Source: CAZDBA01 sp964503615
Lineage (GTDB): Bacteria > Planctomycetota > Planctomycetia > Pirellulales > Pirellulaceae
Length of the DNA stretch: 36,709 bases
NCBI GenBank assembly: GCA_964503615.1
Contig: CAZDBA010000027.1
Coordinates: forward strand, 1 to 36,709
Reading direction: 5' to 3'
The notes under the pieces: model-generated
Told to the model about the DNA's origin: nothing
Databases searched by the model: none
What the model saw: only the letters and a program-made list of their open reading frames with translations
Made by a program: the position numbers and the translations under genes
Part shown: positions 24,406 to 32,251 of the stretch, in pieces
Position numbering within the stretch: the stretch's first letter is position 1
Layout: the number at the start of each line of letters is the position of its first letter

Positions 24406-25623
24406 ATGAAGCCTGAACGACTGATCGCCTGTGCATTGTTCCTTTTTGCATGGCCCCTAACTAGCCAAGTCGATGCTCAGAATTTTCGACAGGTGGATGC
24501 TCAAGAATCGTTCGTTTTGACTGAATCAAGTGGTCCTTGGTTAATTATGTGCGCTTCGTTTGTCGGTGAAGAGGCCGAGTTGCAAGCAACCCAGTTGGCA
24601 CAAGAGCTTCGCGAAACCTTTCGTCGAGATCCTGAAGTAGATGCGTTTATCTATCGACAGAGTTTTGATTTTTCCGACTCCATCGAGGGGCTCGGCTATG
24701 ACGAATCAGAGGGAACTCGGGTTGGTGAGGTGACTGTCGCCAAACCTAAAAGGATGAAAGCAAACAACGCGGAATCGTTCGAGGAGATTGCTGTGTTGGT
24801 GGGAGCATTTCCGACTGTTGATGATGCTCGCGCGCAAAATACTCTGCAGCATATCAAGTACATGATGCCGCAGTCGCTGGGTAAAGTGAATGCCGTGGTC
24901 ACCGAGACCGGCAATAACTACTACCTTCCCCCAGAGCAGTCAGACAACCAGCGAATGCGCGTATGGCGTTCGATCAACAGAACGGTTAACAAGAATGCCG
25001 ACAAGCGAAAAGGGCCGATGGGCGCAGCGTTTTTGCTTGCCAATCCCCTTCTACCCGACGAGTACTTTGCGGCTCATCAGGTCGACCGGTTTGTGTTGAA
25101 GTTGAACAAAGGGTACAAGCACAGCTTGCTGGATAACCCCAGCCCCTATTCTGTCCGCGTTGCTACCTTTGCTGGCGATAGCACGTTTGAGACGAATAAG
25201 ATCAGCGAAGCGCAGAACGAGCAAACTTGGCGTTTGAGAAACGGAAAGTCGATTCAGGAGAGCAAGCTGGCTATAGCCCTTGCAAAAGCGCACCGTTTAA
25301 CCATTGAGTTGCAAAGGCTGGGTATCCCTGCCTACGAATTTCACGACCGGGCCGAGAGCTATGTTTGCGTGGGTGGGTTTGATTGGCTCAAGCGAACAAA
25401 CAGCTATGGAGAAGAGGTTCAGAATCCGGAAATAGTAAATGTCATTGAGTTATTCAAAGGTAGCGTGGAAAACTTTCCTGGAGTTCAAGGAGCTGTCCGC
25501 CCAAAATCACTTTCTGACGTTGCCAGGTTGTATGGAGCAGAGCGACGAGCCCCCAAGTTGCACAAACTGGGAATCGTTTTCGATGTCCAGCCCTTGCCAG
25601 TAATGGTTCCGCGAGCTCGGTAG
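24406..25623 (+). CDS. secreted protein with SPOR-like segments
   Basis: I start at ATG 24406, which has GGAG at 24395-24398 seven bases upstream, rather than the in-frame ATG at 24376. The result is 405 residues with a signal peptide (ERLIACALFLFAWPLTSQVDAQ region, cleaved after about 25). The mature protein has repeated segments that recall SPOR peptidoglycan-binding units: a first with WLIMCASF and helix ATQLAQELRETF, a second with IAVLVGAFPTVDDARAQ, and a third with YSVRVATFAG, then LAKAHRLTIELQRLGIPAYEF and SYVCVGGF. This is an inference from pattern, not a confident family match. It probably acts in the periplasm or cell envelope. It is divergent from the helix-turn-helix gene, which could control it. 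Confidence 0.55.
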   Translation: MKPERLIACALFLFAWPLTSQVDAQNFRQVDAQESFVLTESSGPWLIMCASFVGEEAELQATQLAQELRETFRRDPEVDAFIYRQSFDFSDSIEGLGYDESEGTRVGEVTVAKPKRMKANNAESFEEIAVLVGAFPTVDDARAQNTLQHIKYMMPQSLGKVNAVVTETGNNYYLPPEQSDNQRMRVWRSINRTVNKNADKRKGPMGAAFLLANPLLPDEYFAAHQVDRFVLKLNKGYKHSLLDNPSPYSVRVATFAGDSTFETNKISEAQNEQTWRLRNGKSIQESKLAIALAKAHRLTIELQRLGIPAYEFHDRAESYVCVGGFDWLKRTNSYGEEVQNPEIVNVIELFKGSVENFPGVQGAVRPKSLSDVARLYGAERRAPKLHKLGIVFDVQPLPVMVPRAR

Positions 25624-25925
25624 TGGTAGTTATCCGCACGGGCCCCGTCCCGTGGCCGAAGTTGCTATCTTTGACTTAGCATTCAATACGGTGTCCGGTC
25701 GCTAACCTCTTGTCCGGTCTGCGATTCTGGCATTTCGCTCACCAATCACTCAATTCGCAGAATTCGTACCAAATTGCGTTGTTTTCTCGACTTTTCATTG
25801 TGGAAAAGTTCGATAGAGCTTTCTAGGGCTGAGACGGGTAAGGGCCGAGACTCCATATTGCTTTTCTTTTCCCTACAGATTTCTATCCTTTAAAGGATAT
25901 TGATATTTGAAAGAGGAACGCTTCC
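25604..25925. other. gap upstream of the 151-residue protein gene
   Basis: Contains a CACGGG/CCCGTG hairpin near 25638-25655 without a T run, and a perfect 16-bp palindrome at 25884-25899 (listed separately). No gene is seen. Confidence 0.4.
25884..25899. promoter_or_regulatory. perfect 16-bp palindrome upstream of a start codon
   Basis: TATCCTTT followed by AAAGGATA is perfectly symmetric and ends 26 bases before ATG 25926. It could bind a dimeric regulator, or in mRNA fold near the ribosome binding site. Function is not known. Confidence 0.4.
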
Positions 25926-26381
25926 ATGACCAACCAATCTGACACCCCTGCTTTTGCCTCAGGCGAGTGGAACGGTTTTTACATTGAAAAACACAATTCG
26001 AATCGAGGCTGGATGCATCTCTACCTCGAAATCGAGGACCAAAAGATCAAAGGCGAAGGTACCGACTACGTGGGACCGTGGAATTTGGAAGGCTCTTACA
26101 ACGAAACGACTTCCGAGTGCACTTGGGTCAAGCAATACATGGGCAAACACACTGTGACGTATGTGGGAAAACTTGGCCCCAATGGGATAACTGGCAGTTG
26201 GACGATCGGGGGCCTGCTAAACGGTCCTTTTCATATTTGGCCAAAGCATATGACTCATTTTAACGAACTCTATATGACCGAGGATTTGGAAAGACAGGCG
26301 TCACAGCAGCAAAACGATAATTCCAATCCTTTTGGTCCGTCGATGATCTTGGGTACGGTGCCCGATCAGGACTACGTCTGA
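25926..26381 (+). CDS. hypothetical protein, beta-rich
   Basis: A 151-residue protein starting at ATG 25926 with AGAGGA at about 25911-25916. It has no signal peptide or membrane segment. The sequence alternates polar and hydrophobic residues with many aromatic and Gly residues (WNGFYIEKH, MHLYLEIEDQKIKGEGTD, VGPWNLEGSY, VTYVGKLGPNGITGSWTI), which suggests a small beta-barrel or beta-sandwich in which a variant of the pattern G-x-G/W-x-L-x-G recurs. The C-terminus is Gln/Asn-rich and probably disordered. I do not recognise a named family. It lies alone between the secreted-protein gene and rpmI. Confidence 0.7.
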   Translation: MTNQSDTPAFASGEWNGFYIEKHNSNRGWMHLYLEIEDQKIKGEGTDYVGPWNLEGSYNETTSECTWVKQYMGKHTVTYVGKLGPNGITGSWTIGGLLNGPFHIWPKHMTHFNELYMTEDLERQASQQQNDNSNPFGPSMILGTVPDQDYV

Positions 26382-26573
26382 GGGGCCGATTGGGCTGCAA
26401 AAACGCCCCAGTTCGTGACTGGATCGAACCAAGGGGCTAAAACTCCTGGAAACAGGCGGAATCCCGGACGATTCGCCAGTTAATCTGGACAAAAGCCCTT
26501 TAAGTCTGGACGGCAACACTTTACAATCCGCGACTAAACAAATTTTCCAGCGAAAGCGATTTTTGGTAAACCG

Positions 26574-26777
26574 ATGAATAAGATGAAGACCCACAAGGGT
26601 ACAAAAAAGCGATTTCGGCTGACTGGCACTGGAAAAGCCAAGCACCGAAACGCAGGAAAGAGTCACCGCAACGTGCGTATGAGTTCCAAGCGAACTCGTA
26701 ACCTTCGCGGCGGAGATATCCTTCACGTTTCCATGGAGCCGACCGTTCGTCGTTCTTTGGGCAAATACAGTTACTAG
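26574..26777 (+). CDS. rpmI: 50S ribosomal protein L35
   Basis: The 67-residue protein has the L35 pattern: MKTHKGTKKRFRLTGTGKAK at the start and RRSLGKYSY near the end. It is a small basic protein of the large ribosomal subunit. The first codon may be ATG 26574 or the second Met three codons on; family members usually have two or three residues before KTH, so 26574 is kept. It stands first in an rpmI-rplT-pheS-pheT order. In many bacteria infC precedes rpmI; here it does not. An intrinsic terminator follows directly. Confidence 0.97.
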   Translation: MNKMKTHKGTKKRFRLTGTGKAKHRNAGKSHRNVRMSSKRTRNLRGGDILHVSMEPTVRRSLGKYSY

Positions 26778-26790
26778 TAAGTAATAAAAA

Positions 26791-26815
26791 GCTGCCAAAC
26801 GCTTGGCGGCTTTTT
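26791..26815 (+). terminator. intrinsic terminator between rpmI and rplT
   Basis: GCTGCCAA (26791-26798) pairs with TTGGCGGC (26803-26810), with one G-T pair, around loop ACGC, followed by TTTTT. It sits only 13 bases after the rpmI stop. A second perfect 7-bp hairpin, GATCTCT/AGAGATC (26817-26835), follows at once. The arrangement allows partial termination or attenuation of rplT. Confidence 0.85.
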
Positions 26816-26911
26816 AGATCTCTTTTCCAGAGATCAAAACATTCTGCACATTGGCAGTCAAACGTCGATCTATTGGTCGAGGCCTCGTGTGTTGAAAAAG
26901 GAAATAAAGAA

Positions 26912-27262
26912 ATGCGTACTTCAAAAGGTGCGGCTCGCACCCAGGCCAAAAAGCGTCTGTTCAAACGAGCCAAAGGTTTCCGAGGTGGTCGCCGCAATAT
27001 GTTGCGGACGGTAAAAGAGAACCTCATCCGCGCGGGTGCTTTTGCCTATCGCGATCGTAAAGTCCGTAAGCGTCAGTTTCGCCGCTTGTGGATTATCCGC
27101 ATCAACGCAGCTTGCCGAGCTCGTGGAATGCGTTACAGCCAGTTGATCAACGGGCTGAAAAAGTCAAATGTATCGCTGGACCGCAAGTCTTTGTCAGAAA
27201 TCGCCATTTGTGATCCAAGCGGCTTTGATAAAATTGTTGAAACGGCCAAAGCAGCTTTGTAA
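26912..27262 (+). CDS. rplT: 50S ribosomal protein L20
   Basis: The 116-residue protein is a typical L20: a basic N-terminal extension with KKRLFKRAKGFRGGRRN, then AYRDRKVRKRQFRRLWIIRI and SLSEIAICDPSGF. L20 binds 23S rRNA early in large subunit assembly and represses its own operon in other bacteria. I chose ATG 26912, because AAGGA at 26898-26902 is nine bases upstream and the family begins here; an upstream extension to 26873 is not supported. It is flanked by intrinsic terminators on both sides. Confidence 0.97.
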   Translation: MRTSKGAARTQAKKRLFKRAKGFRGGRRNMLRTVKENLIRAGAFAYRDRKVRKRQFRRLWIIRINAACRARGMRYSQLINGLKKSNVSLDRKSLSEIAICDPSGFDKIVETAKAAL

Positions 27263-27293
27263 GTTCCAGGCGAACAGCATTTGAAACATACAC

Positions 27294-27332
27294 GGGAAAG
27301 AATTGGCCACAGGCTGACTCTTTCCCTTTTTT
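27294..27332 (+). terminator. intrinsic terminator between rplT and pheS
   Basis: GGGAAAGA (27294-27301) pairs perfectly with TCTTTCCC (27319-27326), the 17-base loop holds a short GCC/GGC pairing, and six T residues follow. No Phe-rich leader peptide or T-box is seen before it, so it seems to be a plain terminator of rplT or a readthrough-controlled one. Confidence 0.88.
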
Positions 27333-27356
27333 ATTAACCACGTATGTGAACTACTC

Positions 27357-28397
27357 ATGTCATCAACCGCGATTCCGATCGAAAATTTCGTTTCCCAGCT
27401 CGATGAACTTCTTGCAGCGGCAACCAGTTCGTTTGCAGCGGCCGGTGGTAAAGACGACCTCGAAGCCGCACGTGTTGAGTTCATGGGCGCAAAGAAGGGC
27501 AAGCTGAAGCCGATCCAGCAACAAATGGGCGGTATCGACAAAGCGGACAAAGCCACTGCGGGCCAGAAGCTGAACGAAGTCAAAAAGCAGATTCAAGCCG
27601 CCTTTGACGACGCACAGAAACGGATCACCGGCGGCGGTTCCGGTGCGGCCGAGCGAGATCCCACGATCGATTCGACTTTGCCTGGCCAACCGTTTCGACT
27701 TGGACGGTTGCACCCGATTACGCAAACGATCGAAGAGCTTAAAGATATCATGGGACGATTGGGCTTTACCCCTGCACTTGGCCCTGAGATCGAAGACGAC
27801 TGGCACAACTTTCAAGCACTGAATATCCCCGAGGTTCATCCGGCTCGTGACCCGCTGGATAACTTTTACCTGTCCGTAGCTGGCTCGCAACATGAAAATC
27901 CGTTGTTGATGCGTAGTCAAACCAGCACGGTGCAGATTCGTGTTATGGAAACCGAAAAGCCGCCGATTCGCATCATTTCCCTGGGGCGTGTCTACCGTCC
28001 CGATACGGCTGATGAAACGCATTACCCAATGTTCCATCAGATGGAAGGTTTGATGGTTGACGAGAACGTTACGCTTTCCGATCTGAAAACCGTCCTCAAG
28101 CTTTTCGCCTCGAACTATCTGGGCGACGACGTTCCGATTCGCATTCGCCCGTCGTTTTTCCCGTTTACAGAACCTAGCGTCGAAGCTGATTATTTCTGGA
28201 ATGGAAAATGGGTTGAATTCGGTGGGGCGGGTATCGTCGACCCGAACGTTTTCAAAGCGGTCGGTATTGATTCAGAGAAGTACACCGGCTTTGCGTTCGG
28301 ACTGGGCGTCGAGCGATTGTGCATGATCCGACACCAGATCACTGACATTCGTTATCTGTTCACAAACGAAGTGCGTTTCCTGCGCCAGTTTAACTAG
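27357..28397 (+). CDS. pheS: phenylalanine-tRNA ligase alpha subunit
   Basis: The 346-residue protein is the catalytic subunit of PheRS. An N-terminal helical coiled coil (about residues 5-100), which contacts tRNA, is followed by the class II catalytic domain: HPITQTIEELKDIMGRLGF near residue 120, motif 2 with YPMFHQMEGLMVDE, and motif 3 with GFAFGLGVERLCMIRHQI. It charges tRNA-Phe with phenylalanine as an (alpha-beta)2 enzyme with PheT. ATG at 27357 has no evident ribosome binding site and stands 25 bases after the terminator T run, so a promoter of its own must overlap or precede the terminator, or readthrough is used. A palindromic repeat separates it from pheT. Confidence 0.97.
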   Translation: MSSTAIPIENFVSQLDELLAAATSSFAAAGGKDDLEAARVEFMGAKKGKLKPIQQQMGGIDKADKATAGQKLNEVKKQIQAAFDDAQKRITGGGSGAAERDPTIDSTLPGQPFRLGRLHPITQTIEELKDIMGRLGFTPALGPEIEDDWHNFQALNIPEVHPARDPLDNFYLSVAGSQHENPLLMRSQTSTVQIRVMETEKPPIRIISLGRVYRPDTADETHYPMFHQMEGLMVDENVTLSDLKTVLKLFASNYLGDDVPIRIRPSFFPFTEPSVEADYFWNGKWVEFGGAGIVDPNVFKAVGIDSEKYTGFAFGLGVERLCMIRHQITDIRYLFTNEVRFLRQFN

Positions 28398-28399
28398 TA

Positions 28400-28474
28400 A
28401 TGAGCGACAGGGCTCTAGCCGTCGGTGCCGCACACAACCGCTATGGAACCGGCGGCTAGCGCCTTGCCGCTCAC
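28400..28474. repeat. 75-bp palindromic repeat between pheS and pheT (type A pair)
   Basis: The right arm 28446-28474 is the 29-bp type A repeat, identical to 173-201. The left arm 28400-28428 is a diverged inverted copy matching 23 of 29 positions, several differences being compensated by G-T pairs. Together they fold into one long hairpin opening with TGAGCG and closing with CGCTCA. It fills most of the pheS-pheT gap. Confidence 0.85.
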
Positions 28475-28534
28475 AGGTCTGCCAACCAGCATCCAAAACT
28501 TTTAACACAACCCCAAACACCTGAAAACTTACCC

Positions 28535-30616
28535 ATGATCGTTTCTCATGAATGGCTGCAAGAGTACGTTGAGATCAACGTCGACCACGACGACTTAGTT
28601 GATCGGCTCACGATGTCCGGCCTAAACCACGAAGAGACCGTACAAATCGGCGATGACCAAGCGATCGATCTGGAAGTCACCAGTAACCGCGCGGACTGTT
28701 TGGGGCACATCGGCGTTGCTCGCGAAATCGCGGCGCTTTACGGTTCTGAATTGAAAATCCCTGCTCCGAATCCGGTTGAGTCATCACAGCCTGTTTCCGA
28801 TCAATGCTCGGTCGAAATTCAATGCCCTGAACTTTGTTACCGATACACAGCACGTTTGATTCGTGGAGTCAAAATTGGCCCCAGCCCCGATTGGTTGGTC
28901 AAGCGGTTACAGTCGGCGATCTTCACTCGCAAAGAAGACGGCACCATCACGCCCTATCAACCGATCAATAACATTGTCGACATCACCAACTACGTGATGT
29001 TCGAATGCGGGCAGCCTTTGCACGCGTTCGACTTTGGCAAACTGGCCGGTGGCAAGATCATCGTGCGCGAGCCGAAACCGAACGAAGAGATGGTCGCCAT
29101 TGATCATAAGACTTATCAGTTGAGCGCGGGGACTTGTGTTATCGCCGACGCCGAGAACGCGGTCTGCATCGGCGGAGTGATGGGCGGAGCCGATTCGGAA
29201 GTCAGCGACTCGACCACCGACGTCCTGATCGAAGCGGCCTACTTCAGCCCGCTGGACGTGCGCAAAACAGCCCGCAGTTTGAAATTGCACAGCCCCTCTT
29301 CGTTCCGGTTCGAACGGGATATCGACTCGCACCAATTGGATTGGGCAAGTCGCCGTTGTTGCGAACTGATTCTGAAGCTCGCCGGCGGGGAACTTTGTGA
29401 GGGGGTTATCGACGAAGGACAACAACCCACCGCCGCCGAAAAAGTTCAGCTTCGCTACGAGCGCCTGAATCGGATCCTCGGAATCGAAATTCCGCCCGAG
29501 GAAGTCCCTCCCATCCTGGAATCATTGGGGCTCACCGTTACGGAAAACAACGCCAAGACGATTACCATATCTCCGCCAACCTGGCGCAAGGATATCACGC
29601 GCGAAGTCGATTTGATCGAGGAAGTCGGTCGGATCTACGGATACGACAAAGTTCCTGACACCGCTGCGGTTCCCATGGTGTCGTCTCATCGTCCGAACTC
29701 AGATCGAGTTATGGACAAGGTTCGCATGGTGATGACGGGTGCTGGTTTTGATGAAGCAATGACTGCAACGTTGGTGCCGCAAGTCTGGGTCGAGGCTTTT
29801 TCGCCTTGGACGACTGCCGAGCCGATTCTGGTCAGCCAACCGATGTTAGGGGTGCTGGAAAAAGGCTCACAAAATATCGGCGCGGTAAACATTGTCCGAC
29901 AAAGTCTGGTCCCCAGCCTTCTGGAAGTAAAACGAATCAACGACTTCCGCTCGAACTCAGACGTAGAATTATTTGAGACGGCGAAAGTTTATCTGGCCGA
30001 ATCCAAAACAGAATTGCCTCGCGAGCCGTTGATGCTGGGAATCGTAAGCAGCCGATGCTATTCGACGGTCAAAGGTGTTATCGAATCCTTGGTCAGCCGA
30101 ATTAATCCGGCCTGTCGTTTGGAAGTCGAACCGATGGAGCACCCTCTGTTAGACGTTAACTATGCTTGTCAGCTGAAAGTCGACGGACACCTACTTGGGT
30201 ATTTGGGGCAAGTCTCCAAAGCGGGCAAAAAGCAGTTCAAGATCCGAGCCGGCGACGCGGTGGTCGCAGAGATCGATACCACCGTTTTGGAGCAGTTAGC
30301 CGTGCACATTACGATCCACAAAAACCAAAGCGTGTACCAGGCAATCTCGCGCGATTTTAACTTTATCGTTGATAACTCGGTCCACTGGCAAGATCTTGAG
30401 TCTACCGTGCGAACCGCCAGCGGTGCACTTTGCGAAGCGATTCATTATCGAGAAACGTTTCGTGACGAGAAGAAAGACGGCGCGGGCAAAAAGCGATTGT
30501 TGATGTCAGTGAGTTTGCGTTCGGCAACGGAAACGTTGTCCAGTGAAAAGGCAGACGCCACCAGCCAGAGTATCATAGAGGCGTGTAAAAAAACACACGC
30601 GGCAGAACTCAGTTAG
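28535..30616 (+). CDS. pheT: phenylalanine-tRNA ligase beta subunit lacking the N-terminal OB fold
   Basis: The 693-residue protein aligns to PheT in order: N-terminal piece (residues 1-45), B3/B4 domain (TSNRADCLGHIGVARE, YRYTARLIRGVKIG, INNIVDITNYVMFECGQPLHAFD), B5 domain, the catalytic-like core, and a C-terminal anticodon-binding FDX-ACB domain (ISRDFNFIVD onward, about 595-690). The EMAP-type OB-fold tRNA-binding domain, residues about 40-147 in E. coli PheT, is missing: MSGLNHEETVQIGDDQ leads straight into AIDLEVTSNRADCLG. The loss accounts for most of the difference from the usual near-800 residues. The B3/B4 editing domain is kept. No clear ribosome binding site precedes ATG 28535. 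Confidence 0.95.
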   Translation: MIVSHEWLQEYVEINVDHDDLVDRLTMSGLNHEETVQIGDDQAIDLEVTSNRADCLGHIGVAREIAALYGSELKIPAPNPVESSQPVSDQCSVEIQCPELCYRYTARLIRGVKIGPSPDWLVKRLQSAIFTRKEDGTITPYQPINNIVDITNYVMFECGQPLHAFDFGKLAGGKIIVREPKPNEEMVAIDHKTYQLSAGTCVIADAENAVCIGGVMGGADSEVSDSTTDVLIEAAYFSPLDVRKTARSLKLHSPSSFRFERDIDSHQLDWASRRCCELILKLAGGELCEGVIDEGQQPTAAEKVQLRYERLNRILGIEIPPEEVPPILESLGLTVTENNAKTITISPPTWRKDITREVDLIEEVGRIYGYDKVPDTAAVPMVSSHRPNSDRVMDKVRMVMTGAGFDEAMTATLVPQVWVEAFSPWTTAEPILVSQPMLGVLEKGSQNIGAVNIVRQSLVPSLLEVKRINDFRSNSDVELFETAKVYLAESKTELPREPLMLGIVSSRCYSTVKGVIESLVSRINPACRLEVEPMEHPLLDVNYACQLKVDGHLLGYLGQVSKAGKKQFKIRAGDAVVAEIDTTVLEQLAVHITIHKNQSVYQAISRDFNFIVDNSVHWQDLESTVRTASGALCEAIHYRETFRDEKKDGAGKKRLLMSVSLRSATETLSSEKADATSQSIIEACKKTHAAELS

Positions 30617-30634
30617 TGTCATTTCGCGATCCAC

Positions 30635-30706
30635 TGTGAGCGGCAAGGCGCTAGCCGCCGGTTCGTCGCCTCGGGGAAACCGAGGGCCATCGCCCAGTCG
30701 CTCACA
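30635..30706. repeat. 72-bp multi-hairpin repeat after pheT (type A)
   Basis: Outer arms TGTGAGCG (30635-30642) and CGCTCACA (30699-30706) are perfect inverted repeats. Inside lie the 29-bp type A repeat (30636-30664, reverse complement of the other copies), a perfect CCTCGG/CCGAGG hairpin (about 30669-30685) and a GGGC/GCCC hairpin (about 30684-30695). It can fold as a branched structure. It lies 18 bases after the pheT stop and just before the glycosyltransferase gene. Confidence 0.85.
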
Positions 30707-30723
30707 AGGTAGAATCAAACTCA

Positions 30724-32043
30724 ATGACCAAGCCAAATGCCAAGATCGTTTACCTAACCGCAGGCGCGGGGGGAATGTTCTGCGGGAGCTGTCTGCACGA
30801 TAACGCTTTGGCCAAGGCACTTCACACTGACGGCTGGGACGTAATGTTGGTTCCGTTCTACACACCGATTCGGACCGATGAACAGGACGTGAGTGTCGAT
30901 CAAGTTTTCTTTGGTGGCATTAACGTTTACTTGCAGCAAAAGATCCCACTGTTTCGCTACCTCCCTTCGTTGTTCGATCGTGTGTTGGACAATCCAAAAC
31001 TGATTCGTCGTGTGACGAAGAATGCGATCGAAACCGATACGAAAATGTTAGGATCGCTTGCGCTATCGATGTTAAAAGGCGCGAAGGGGAATCAACGCAA
31101 GGAAGTTCAGCGGGTTGTTAAGTGGCTGGTCGGAGAGCAACCCAACTTGGTCGTAATCAGCAACATTCTGGTTGCCGGATTCGTTCCGGCTCTCAAAAAA
31201 CAATTGGATGTTCCTGTGCTGGTTACCTTGCAAGGGGACGACGTTTTTCTGGATGGGCTTTCGGACGAATACCGATCGAAATGTATCGCTGAAATTAAGC
31301 AGATTGCGACCGATATCGACGGCTTTGTTGTGCACAGTAACTTTTTCGCTCAATACATGAGTGAATATTTCGACTTGGACCGAGATCGAATTTACGTAAC
31401 GCCGTTGGGTTTGGACGTCACCGACTTTCAAACGTTTTTACAGCGTCACGACTCCATTGACGATCAGCGGGAGGCTACGCGAACGATTGGATATTTGGCC
31501 AGGCTTGCACCTGAGAAGGGGCTGCACAATTTGGTGGAGGCTTTTGTGTGGCTCAAGCAACAACCGAATACACAGCACATCAAATTGCGGATTGCCGGTT
31601 GGCTCGGCAAGCAAAACGAAGCTTACGCTCAGCAGCAGTGGAAGACGCTGAACGATGCGGGGTTGGGCGAAGAGTTTGAGTACCTCGGCTCGCTGGACCG
31701 CGCCGAAAAACTGAAGATGTTGGGCGAGATCGACGTGTTGAGTGTTCCGACCGACCAGAAAGAGCCAAAGGGTTTGTTCGTTTTGGAGGCGATGGCCGCA
31801 GGCGTTCCGGTTGTTCAACCCGACCACGGCAGCTTTCCAGAAATGGTCGAGCATACACAGGGCGGCATAGTTTATCCTGCCGGAGACAACCAGCAGTTGG
31901 CTCGGTCGTTGCTGCAGCTGTTGAATGACGATCGCTTGCGAATCGAACTTGCAACGCATGGACAACGCTCCATCCACGAAACAAGATCCGAGCGAACAAT
32001 GGCGAAAACCACCGGTGAGGTTTTCTCTCAAATGCTCAGTTGA
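30724..32043 (+). CDS. family 4 glycosyltransferase
   Basis: The 439-residue protein is a GT-B fold glycosyltransferase. The N-terminal half opens with a Gly-rich loop (YLTAGAGGMFCGSCLHDNAL), binds acceptor in this family, and includes VLVTLQGDDVFLDGL. The C-terminal half has GYLARLAPEKGLHNLVEA, the sugar-nucleotide binding region, and the GT4 signature EPKGLFVLEAMAAGVPVV, with the Glu-x7-Glu pattern. The donor and acceptor are unknown; GT4 members act in polysaccharide, glycolipid or sucrose-type synthesis at the cytoplasmic face. No signal peptide is seen. AAGGT, formed at the edge of the upstream repeat (about 30706-30710), is the only ribosome binding site candidate and is rather far from ATG 30724. 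No neighbouring polysaccharide cluster is present. Confidence 0.88.
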   Translation: MTKPNAKIVYLTAGAGGMFCGSCLHDNALAKALHTDGWDVMLVPFYTPIRTDEQDVSVDQVFFGGINVYLQQKIPLFRYLPSLFDRVLDNPKLIRRVTKNAIETDTKMLGSLALSMLKGAKGNQRKEVQRVVKWLVGEQPNLVVISNILVAGFVPALKKQLDVPVLVTLQGDDVFLDGLSDEYRSKCIAEIKQIATDIDGFVVHSNFFAQYMSEYFDLDRDRIYVTPLGLDVTDFQTFLQRHDSIDDQREATRTIGYLARLAPEKGLHNLVEAFVWLKQQPNTQHIKLRIAGWLGKQNEAYAQQQWKTLNDAGLGEEFEYLGSLDRAEKLKMLGEIDVLSVPTDQKEPKGLFVLEAMAAGVPVVQPDHGSFPEMVEHTQGGIVYPAGDNQQLARSLLQLLNDDRLRIELATHGQRSIHETRSERTMAKTTGEVFSQMLS

Positions 32044-32069
32044 GCACCGATTTGTTCCGGCCGCCAAGC

Positions 32070-32126
32070 GTAGGGCATGCTGTGCATGTCGATCCTGTTC
32101 ATTTCGTCAGGCACAGCCTGACCTAC
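32070..32126. repeat. REP/BIME-like pair of GTAG hairpins (type B)
   Basis: Two related hairpins face each other. The left begins GTAG (32070-32073) and folds GGCATGC/GCATGTC around TGT (32074-32090). The right folds GTCAGGC/GCCTGAC perfectly around ACA (32106-32122) and ends with CTAC (32123-32126), the complement of GTAG. GTAG plus a short hairpin, in inverted pairs, is the hallmark of REP elements mobilised by RAYT transposases. No RAYT gene is in this window. Confidence 0.75.
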
Positions 32127-32251
32127 ACCAGATCGCCAATGCTAAAACTACTCAGTTTGAGTAGCTAGTGTGTTTTTCTTCTATCTAGGAATCCGCTAGG
32201 ATCGATTACGTTTCCAAACTGCAAACTGAAACTTCAAATGAGGGAGAGAGT

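Noticed and set aside
27263..27356. Phe leader peptide attenuator or T-box before pheS
   Set aside because: No Phe-rich short frame and no T-box-like specifier or antiterminator sequence is seen; only a simple terminator hairpin is present.
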